From: PVC group bacterium
Lineage (GTDB): Bacteria; GCA-001730085; JADFSZ01
Assembly (NCBI GenBank): GCA_022560555.1
Contig: JADFSZ010000054.1
Coordinates: 1-9,454, forward strand
Reading direction: 5' to 3'
DNA: 9,454 bases
Below are positions 1 to 4,914 of the stretch, piece by piece (within the stretch, counting starts at the first letter, position 1; each line of letters begins with the position of its first letter). Below the pieces are notes generated by a model. It was given only the letters and a program-made list of their open reading frames with translations. It was not told the origin of the DNA and did not search any database. Position numbers and translations under genes: made by a program.

Positions 1-90
1 TTTTTTCTCTTAAAATATTTTATAGGCTGAGTATTCATAGTGATCCTAGGTTTTATTGTAGCTCAGAACAAGGTTGAAAGTGCCCATGAT

Positions 91-147
91 TTTACGATTA
101 AATCCACGATTGAGCACGTACGGGCGTAAATTGTTTCACGTGAAACA
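91..147. repeat. Degenerate 57-bp direct repeat ending in parS 1 (copy at 472-528)
   Basis: An ungapped alignment of 91-147 with 472-528 gives about 46 of 57 identities. This includes the block ACGATTgAGCACGTAC, where the lower-case base is A in the second copy, and the whole parS core. The other four parS sites lack this flank. It suggests that part of the array arose by duplication of a longer unit followed by decay outside parS. Confidence 0.7.
132..147. promoter_or_regulatory. parS site 1
   Basis: Perfect 16-bp ParB-binding palindrome with a CACGTG core. It lies at the end of a degenerate repeat of about 57 bp that recurs before parS site 3. Confidence 0.93.
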
Positions 148-334
148 TCCTTAGCCGGAACTACGGGGCTCATTTACGCTAGTTTTCCTCTTCACGTGTC
201 CAAAATGGAGCTGATAGGACATCACAAGGGCTTAATTTTTTTCATACGGATAAGGGCCTCCGATATATAGATCAGGGCTTACAGTTATTATAATTGTCTT
301 GCTTCATTGAAGAAGTTGTTTTACTGAAAAGATA

Positions 335-350
335 TGTTTCACGTGAAACA
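335..350. promoter_or_regulatory. parS site 2
   Basis: Perfect 16-bp parS palindrome. Symmetry extends one base pair on each side (A at 334, T at 351). Confidence 0.93.
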
Positions 351-508
351 TTAACAGGTATCTAAGGTCATTTCGTTAGCTTCACTTTCATGCTTCCAAA
401 AGGCAACTGAAATACCAATAGTCCTCCTGAGCTTTATCGTAATCTGCATAAAATTAAAAACATTTCTGGTCTTTGTGATTTAAGCTACGATTAAGCACGT
501 ACAGATGA

Positions 509-532
509 CAATTGTTTCACGTGAAACAATTG
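509..532. promoter_or_regulatory. parS site 3 within a 24-bp palindrome
   Basis: The perfect 16-bp parS core (513-528) is extended by CAAT on the left and ATTG on the right, giving a 24-bp perfect inverted repeat. Confidence 0.93.
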
Positions 533-673
533 ATATTTCTTATATATGCACCCTTAAATATGGCCGATAGGCCGCTATGGGGTTTATTCTTCTTGTTCTA
601 ACTCAGAAATGGATATTTTTTGTTCCTTGCAGGACGGGATCTCTCTGCGTTATTTGAATTTCATTAAATATGA

Positions 674-689
674 TGTTTCACGTGAAACA
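674..689. promoter_or_regulatory. parS site 4
   Basis: Perfect 16-bp parS palindrome. Together with its right flank (673-695) it is identical over 23 bp to the sequence around parS site 6 (1075-1097). Confidence 0.93.
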
Positions 690-892
690 TTGCTTCTCCG
701 GCGAATCATGCCCCGTTGATCGCTAAGGTTGCTGAAGGAAGCCTAATAGACAAACATGATATTTTCTTATCATCCGCCTTGAAAATGGTCGTGTTGAAAT
801 TACTAGGTTTAAGATCCCCTGTGCTTGTGAAATCAAAAGCAGGCAACGCTTTTACGTTTTACGAATCACGCTTCACTATTTACGATTTTTAA

Positions 893-908
893 TGTTTCAC
901 GTGAAACA
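893..908. promoter_or_regulatory. parS site 5
   Basis: Perfect 16-bp parS core. The symmetric flanks AA and TT extend it to a 20-bp palindrome (891-910). Confidence 0.93.
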
Positions 909-1062
909 TTGTAATTGTGATGGCTGATTCACGATTCGGAGAAAACCATCATCGAGGCATCACCTGGACACGATTTCCAAAGTATTTCATACCGGTTGAT
1001 GGAAGCTCAATATCATCTAAGCACAAAAAGAGAGATGATTCATTGAAGATAGTGTACTCTTC

Positions 1063-1104
1063 TTCACTAAAGCAATGTTTCACGTGAAACATTGCTTTAG
1101 TGAA
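1063..1104. repeat. 42-bp perfect palindrome centred on parS site 6
   Basis: Bases 1063-1083 are the exact reverse complement of 1084-1104; symmetry breaks at 1062/1105. The arms outside the parS core read TTCACTAAAGCAA on the left and its complement on the right. No other parS site here has arms this long. A T-run (1110-1115) follows five bases after the right arm, so the transcript could also fold into a terminator-like hairpin for rightward transcription entering from outside. That second role is inference, weakened by the AT-rich stem and the gap before the T-run. Confidence 0.85.
1076..1091. promoter_or_regulatory. parS site 6, promoter-proximal
   Basis: Perfect 16-bp parS core lying 43 bp upstream of the -35 box of the parA promoter, so ParB bound or spreading from here could affect parAB transcription. 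It is the centre of a much longer perfect palindrome (1063-1104). Confidence 0.93.
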
Positions 1105-1134
1105 ACAAATTTTTTAATGAGAAAATCAAAGGAA

Positions 1135-1162
1135 TTGACACATTTTCTTAATATTGTATAAT
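1135..1162 (+). promoter_or_regulatory. parAB sigma70-type promoter
   Basis: A perfect -35 TTGACA (1135-1140) and a perfect -10 TATAAT (1157-1162) are separated by 16 bp. Transcription would start near 1169, leaving a leader of about 50 bases before the parA ATG at 1218. The nearest parS is 43 bp upstream of the -35, which suits repression by ParB, as reported for several par operons. Confidence 0.85.
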
Positions 1163-1184
1163 ACTCATTAACGGGTGTTTAGCT

Positions 1185-1208
1185 CCATCAAAACCCATCA
1201 AAAATGGG
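1185..1208 (+). promoter_or_regulatory. parA leader: tandem repeat and small hairpin over a weak RBS
   Basis: The nine bases CCATCAAAA occur twice in tandem (1185-1193 and 1195-1203). The second copy lies in a hairpin with stem CCCAT (1194-1198) and ATGGG (1204-1208). The only purine-rich Shine-Dalgarno-like bases, GGGA (1206-1209), overlap the right arm and end eight bases before the parA ATG, so the hairpin could limit parA translation. The stem is short, so this is tentative. Confidence 0.35.
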
Positions 1209-1217
1209 ACCTATCAC

Positions 1218-2108
1218 ATGGGGAAAATTGTTGCCATCGCTAATCAAAAGGGTGGCGTCGGAAAAACGACAACAGCGGTCAATTTAGCTGCTTGCCTATC
1301 GTTTGCCGGCAAAAAAGTTCTTCTTATCGACTTAGATCCACAAAAAAATGCGTGTAGCGGTCTTGGAGTTTACGAGGAAACTTATCAAATAAGCGCTGTT
1401 GACGTTCTGCTCAACGAAACTCCCGTAACGGATGCGATTCTAAAGACCTCTTTTAATAATCTTGACCTTCTTCCGTCTTCTTCAGATCTTGTCGGCGCTG
1501 AAGTGATACTTACCGACCTCCCCATGCGGGAGCAGAGGCTCAAAGCGGCCCTCAATAAAACTGTTCGTGATATGTATGACTTTATTTTCATTGACACCCC
1601 TCCGTCTTTAGGACTCATTACCATCAATGCTTTTGGGGCTTGCCACAGTGTCTTAGTTCCTATTCAATGCGAGTATTACGCGCTTGAGGGTGTTAGTAGC
1701 CTCATGATGACCATTGAAACCGTTCGTGAGAGATTAAATTCCCGTATCGAGCTTGAAGGTATTGTTATGACCATGGCGGATAAAAGGACGAATTTGAATC
1801 AACAGGTCATTGCTGAAGTAAGAGAGCATTTCTCAGAAAAAGTGTATCGAACTCTCATATATCGTAATATTACGCTGGCTGAAGCTCCAAGTTTTGGCAA
1901 ACCGGCCATATTTTATAATATAAGATCAGTAGGATCAAACTGTTATATTAGTCTTACAAAAGAATTTCTTGAAAAAAATTCCCAGGCGCCAAAGAAGGCT
2001 CTATCAAGGGGGCAGATGATTATTGATATTCAGGGTTCTGAGAGATATATTCAAGAATCGCATAGGGATTTCGTTGATTCTTCAATATTCGAAAAATCAA
2101 AAAAATAA
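1218..2108 (+). CDS. parA: Chromosome-partitioning ATPase ParA (Soj family) with a C-terminal extension
   Basis: ParA binds ATP, dimerises on non-specific nucleoid DNA and is released by ParB-parS complexes, so moving replicated origins apart. Visible motifs are the deviant Walker A KGGVGKTT (residues 11-18) with its signature lysine, the A' motif LLIDLDPQ (35-42), Walker B FIFIDTPPS (122-130), the family block CEYYALEGV (151-159) and EAPSFGKP (222-229). The conserved core ends near residue 252, where typical Soj proteins end. About 40 further residues follow, containing KKALSRG (259-265), which resembles the N-terminal motif of the ParB encoded next. The ATG at 1218 gives the canonical family N-terminus, although its ribosome site is weak. 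parB follows after 17 bases and both probably share the promoter at 1135. Identification is secure; the role of the tail is unknown. Confidence 0.97.
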   Translation: MGKIVAIANQKGGVGKTTTAVNLAACLSFAGKKVLLIDLDPQKNACSGLGVYEETYQISAVDVLLNETPVTDAILKTSFNNLDLLPSSSDLVGAEVILTDLPMREQRLKAALNKTVRDMYDFIFIDTPPSLGLITINAFGACHSVLVPIQCEYYALEGVSSLMMTIETVRERLNSRIELEGIVMTMADKRTNLNQQVIAEVREHFSEKVYRTLIYRNITLAEAPSFGKPAIFYNIRSVGSNCYISLTKEFLEKNSQAPKKALSRGQMIIDIQGSERYIQESHRDFVDSSIFEKSKK

Positions 2109-2115
2109 CAATTGT

Positions 2116-2120
2116 GGAGG
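2116..2120 (+). promoter_or_regulatory. parB ribosome binding site, decides the start
   Basis: GGAGG lies five bases before the ATG at 2126. The longer reading from the GTG at 2114 would place this Shine-Dalgarno inside the coding sequence and leave that GTG without one, so the ATG at 2126 is preferred. Confidence 0.85.
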
Positions 2121-2125
2121 AAAAT

Positions 2126-3010
2126 ATGTTTAATATTGACTTAAATAATGATAAAGTGGTTCACAAAAAGGCTTTAGGTCGTGGTTTAGATGTATTAATC
2201 CCAGAAAAAGAGAAAAGACGTGGATTTGTTAATATCGAAATCGAGAAAATTATACCCAATGCCCTGCAGCCACGGAAAAATTTTGCCCCGGATGAACTTT
2301 CTAACCTTGCAGCCTCCATCAAAGAAAAGGGTGTTCTCCAACCGATCATTGTTCGCTCAAAGGGGAGCAAATATGAGTTGGTAGTCGGAGAAAGGCGCTA
2401 CCGGGCGGTCAAATCACTTGGATTATCTGTTATTCCTGCCATCATCAAGGAACTTTCGGATCGTGACATGCTCGAAATGGCCTTAATAGAGAATATCCAA
2501 AGAGAGGACCTTGATGCAATCGAAAAAGCTGAAGGATTTCTTAAGCTGATGAATGATTTCGGACTGACACACGATGAACTGGCACGTCATGTCGGACAGA
2601 GCCGAACGAGTGTTACCAACACATTAAGGCTGTTAAAGCTCCCCCATCGGATCAAAAAAGGGATTTCATATAAGAAAATCAATATGAGCCAGGCGCGGAC
2701 ATTGCTTGGACTGAAATCGGAGCATGAACAGATTCAAATGTACGAGCGTATTCTCGAAAACCCGCTCAACGTCAGGGATTTAGAAGAAATGGTGTCTGAT
2801 ATCCAAATCACATTAGATCCAAAATCCGTAACACGAAAAAAGAGGAAAAAAGACCCCCAATTAGGACTTCTCGAAGATGAATTGAGAGAGATTTGGGGAA
2901 CAAAGATCGTTGTGCGCGGCAATAACAAAAAAGGGCGCATTGAAATTCACTACTACTCTCTGGATGATCTGGACCGGATCCTGAAGCAATTAAAACGCCT
3001 CTCCCCATGA
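2126..3010 (+). CDS. parB: Chromosome-partitioning protein ParB (Spo0J family)
   Basis: ParB is the CTP-dependent DNA clamp that loads at parS, spreads, and stimulates ParA ATPase. The 294-residue protein (from ATG 2126) has the N-terminal ParA-interaction motif KKALGRGLDVLI (14-25). The ParB/sulfiredoxin-like CTPase domain follows, with QPRKNF (48-53), GERRYRA (88-94) and ENIQRED (122-128). A helix-turn-helix parS-reading domain includes LTHDELARHVGQSRTSVTNTL (about 147-167). A basic linker with RKKRKK (237-242) leads to a C-terminal dimerisation domain (about 245-294). Length is typical for the family. Six perfect parS sites upstream of parA are the expected targets. An in-frame GTG at 2114 would add four residues but lacks a ribosome site. 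No strong terminator is visible directly after the stop codon. Confidence 0.97.
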   Translation: MFNIDLNNDKVVHKKALGRGLDVLIPEKEKRRGFVNIEIEKIIPNALQPRKNFAPDELSNLAASIKEKGVLQPIIVRSKGSKYELVVGERRYRAVKSLGLSVIPAIIKELSDRDMLEMALIENIQREDLDAIEKAEGFLKLMNDFGLTHDELARHVGQSRTSVTNTLRLLKLPHRIKKGISYKKINMSQARTLLGLKSEHEQIQMYERILENPLNVRDLEEMVSDIQITLDPKSVTRKKRKKDPQLGLLEDELREIWGTKIVVRGNNKKGRIEIHYYSLDDLDRILKQLKRLSP

Positions 3011-3133
3011 AGTAATGAAACTTGCTATGAAACCCCTTCCTTTATTATGGCGGCTCCGGAAGCCCCTGAAGAAGAGATTTTTGTAAAATTCTAAAATTCA
3101 AAAAGTTGGCATAAAAAAAGACAGGACGCTGAC

Positions 3134-3163
3134 TTGACGTCTCTCTCCTATCTTATATATAAT
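3134..3163 (+). promoter_or_regulatory. Probable promoter of the acetyltransferase-pil operon
   Basis: TTGACG (3134-3139) and TATAAT (3158-3163) are separated by 18 bp, close to the sigma70 consensus. They lie in the 213-bp gap after parB, about 60 bases before the next start codon. Overlapping TATATA boxes in the same AT stretch give alternative -10 registers. This would let the downstream operon be transcribed separately from parAB. Confidence 0.6.
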
Positions 3164-3223
3164 TAGATGTTTGGACCCATCAAGCATGTTCTGGCATGCC
3201 AACGACAGTAAAGGGGTAATTCC

Positions 3224-3808
3224 ATGAAGGGAAACTTGTATTTTGTTCATCCGACCAGCGTTGTTGACCAAGGAGCTGTCATTGGACGGGACACAAAAAT
3301 TTGGCATTTCTCACACATATCAGCACAAGCGATGATCGGACAAGATTGCAAAATTGGACAAAACGTCTTTATCTCTGATCATGTCAAAATCGGGAACAAT
3401 GTGAAAATTCAAAACAATGTTTCCATCTATACCGGAGTTGTTTTAGAAGATGATGTTTTTTGCGGCCCGTCTATGGTGTTTACGAATATTGTTAACCCGC
3501 GATCAAAATTTCCTAGGAATGATCCTAAATATTACCAAAAGACTCTCGTTAAACAAGGAGCGTCTATCGGAGCGAATGCTACCATTCTTTGCGGAATCAC
3601 TATCGGCAAACATAGTTTTATCGGAGCGGCCTCCGTTGTGACAAAAAGCGTTCCGGATTATGGATTGGTGTACGGGAATCCCGCCATGCTTAAGGGGTGG
3701 GTTTGTGTCTGCGGGAAAAAACTTGAAGGAAAAAATCAAGAATGGATGTGCCCTGATTGTCAAAAAGCTTATGATATCAACGGTCAAAAGGTGACCGCGA
3801 AAATATAA
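3224..3808 (+). CDS. Left-handed beta-helix N-acetyltransferase, WbpD/WlbB-like
   Basis: This is probably an acetyl-CoA-dependent sugar N-acetyltransferase of the WbpD/WlbB family. Characterised members acetylate the 3-amino group of UDP-2-acetamido-3-amino-2,3-dideoxyglucuronate for O-antigen or other surface polysaccharides in the cytoplasm. The 194 residues show hexapeptide repeats (about 8-140; e.g. IGRDTKI, IGQDCKI, IGNNVKI), the family block NVSIYTGVVLEDDVFCGPSM (65-84), TNIVNPRS (87-94) and GNPAMLKGWVC (151-161). A C-terminal Cys-X-Cys (161, 163) and Cys-X2-Cys (176, 179) pair resembles a small zinc ribbon. AAGGGG (3211-3216) seven bases before the ATG supports the start. No other genes of this sugar pathway are in the window. 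pilT follows after 32 bases, so it is probably the first gene of the pilus operon. The exact substrate is uncertain. Confidence 0.85.
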   Translation: MKGNLYFVHPTSVVDQGAVIGRDTKIWHFSHISAQAMIGQDCKIGQNVFISDHVKIGNNVKIQNNVSIYTGVVLEDDVFCGPSMVFTNIVNPRSKFPRNDPKYYQKTLVKQGASIGANATILCGITIGKHSFIGAASVVTKSVPDYGLVYGNPAMLKGWVCVCGKKLEGKNQEWMCPDCQKAYDINGQKVTAKI

Positions 3809-3840
3809 ATGTTCAGCATAACCTAAAGAATGGAGACAAA

Positions 3841-4908
3841 ATGAATATTGCGGAACTGCTGCTTATGGCAAAGGAAAACAATGCTTCTGACCTTCATATT
3901 TCTGTGGGATTACCGCCGATTTTGAGAATTCACGGAATTATGGAGAGGACAGGGTCGTCACCGATGGAAAAAGAAGAAACACACGACCTCTTGTATGACA
4001 TTCTTTCGGATGCCCAAAAGAGTACGCTCGAAGAAAAGATGGATATTGACTTTTCTCTTGAGGTCGAGAATGTCGGACGATTTCGCGTCAATATTTATCG
4101 GGATCGACGGGGGATTGCCGCCGCCTTCAGACTCATTCCTGAAGAAATCCGGTCTGTTCAAGAGCTAGGATTACCTGACGCTCTGACGCACCTGGCCCGG
4201 AGAAGAAAAGGGCTGATTCTTGTGACGGGTCCGACAGGAAGTGGAAAGTCTACGACGCTGGCAACAGTTATTGATCAGATCAATGAAGAAAGAAAAGAGC
4301 ATATCATTACTATTGAAGACCCTATTGAATTTATACATCAGCATAAAAACTGTATGGTCAATCAAAGAGAAATCGGTTTTCACGCGGAGTCTTTTAACCG
4401 GGCCCTTCGGGCGGCTCTCAGAGAAGACCCCGATGTGATTCTGGTCGGGGAAATGCGGGATCTAGAGACGATCGGCATGGCGATCACAGCCGCCGAGACC
4501 GGTCACTTGGTTTTAGCGACACTGCACACAAACAGCTGTGCAGAAACGATTGATCGTATTGTCGATGTGTTTCCGTCTCATCAGCAAAAACAGATTCGAA
4601 CGCAATTGGCCAATAGTATTCAAGGGGTACTCACCCAAACACTCATCCCGACGATTGACGGACGGGGGCGGGTTGTGGCGTGTGAAGTGATGATTGGAAC
4701 TACAGCGATCCGAAGTTTGATTCGTGAAGCCAAGCCCCATCAGATCGCGTCCGTTATCCAAACGAGCACAAAAGAAGGGATGCAGAGTATGGACCAGTGT
4801 CTTAAAAATCTTGTGATGGAGAGAAAAATTGCTTTGTCAGAAGCCATATCGCGCGCGGATCATGTGGATGAGTTTCGAAAGCTTGAAGCAACGTATGGTA
4901 CAAAATAA
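3841..4908 (+). CDS. pilT: Type IV pilus retraction ATPase PilT
   Basis: PilT is a hexameric cytoplasmic ATPase that powers pilus depolymerisation and twitching. The 355-residue protein has the N-terminal PAS-like domain with ASDLHIS (15-21), Walker A GPTGSGKST (130-138), the aspartate box ITIEDPIEF (156-164), Walker B with DPDVILVGEMRD (196-207) and the histidine box GHLVLATLHTN (221-231). The C-terminal retraction motif, AIRNLIRE in well-studied PilTs, reads AIRSLIRE (289-296) here, one substitution. Length is typical for PilT, and the MshEN domain of PilB is absent. GGAG five bases before the ATG supports the start. It follows the acetyltransferase by 32 bases and precedes the kinase gene by six, suggesting co-transcription. 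A PilU-type accessory retraction ATPase is the main alternative, but the near-complete retraction motif favours PilT. Confidence 0.95.
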   Translation: MNIAELLLMAKENNASDLHISVGLPPILRIHGIMERTGSSPMEKEETHDLLYDILSDAQKSTLEEKMDIDFSLEVENVGRFRVNIYRDRRGIAAAFRLIPEEIRSVQELGLPDALTHLARRRKGLILVTGPTGSGKSTTLATVIDQINEERKEHIITIEDPIEFIHQHKNCMVNQREIGFHAESFNRALRAALREDPDVILVGEMRDLETIGMAITAAETGHLVLATLHTNSCAETIDRIVDVFPSHQQKQIRTQLANSIQGVLTQTLIPTIDGRGRVVACEVMIGTTAIRSLIREAKPHQIASVIQTSTKEGMQSMDQCLKNLVMERKIALSEAISRADHVDEFRKLEATYGTK

Positions 4909-4914
4909 AGAATT

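Larger units (their letters stand above)
132..1091. repeat. Array of six parS sites (centromere)
   Basis: Six identical 16-bp palindromes TGTTTCACGTGAAACA begin at 132, 335, 513, 674, 893 and 1076. Start-to-start distances are 203, 178, 161, 219 and 183 bp. All six match the well-known bacterial chromosomal parS consensus recognised by Spo0J/ParB. The parA-parB pair directly downstream supplies the cognate proteins. The sequence between sites is mostly unique, so the spacing rather than the spacer sequence is conserved. The spacings are not whole multiples of a single helical repeat. Confidence 0.95.
1..1217. other. Gene-free centromere region upstream of parAB
   Basis: I find no convincing coding sequence, tRNA or rRNA in this stretch of about 1.2 kb on either strand. 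Its content is six perfect parS palindromes, partly repeated flanking sequence, and at its right end the parA promoter and leader. I looked for DnaA boxes (TTATNCACA-like) and saw no convincing one, so it cannot be called a replication origin, although parS sites and parAB commonly lie near oriC in bacteria. The T-run at the very left edge could be the tail of a terminator of a gene outside the window, but the stem would lie outside, so this is untestable here. Confidence 0.85.

Noticed and set aside
188-203. Possible seventh parS around the CACGTG at 193-198
   Set aside because: Only the six-base core and a few outer bases match (about 9 of 16); the six real sites are all perfect.
1-1217. 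Replication origin or CRISPR array
   Set aside because: No convincing DnaA boxes were seen. The repeated unit is a short palindrome matching the parS consensus, with spacers too long and irregular for CRISPR.
3045-3085. Possible terminator after parB (GGCT and AGCC around CCGGA, then TTTTT)
   Set aside because: The stem is only four base pairs and the T-run is about 18 bases away, too weak to call a terminator.
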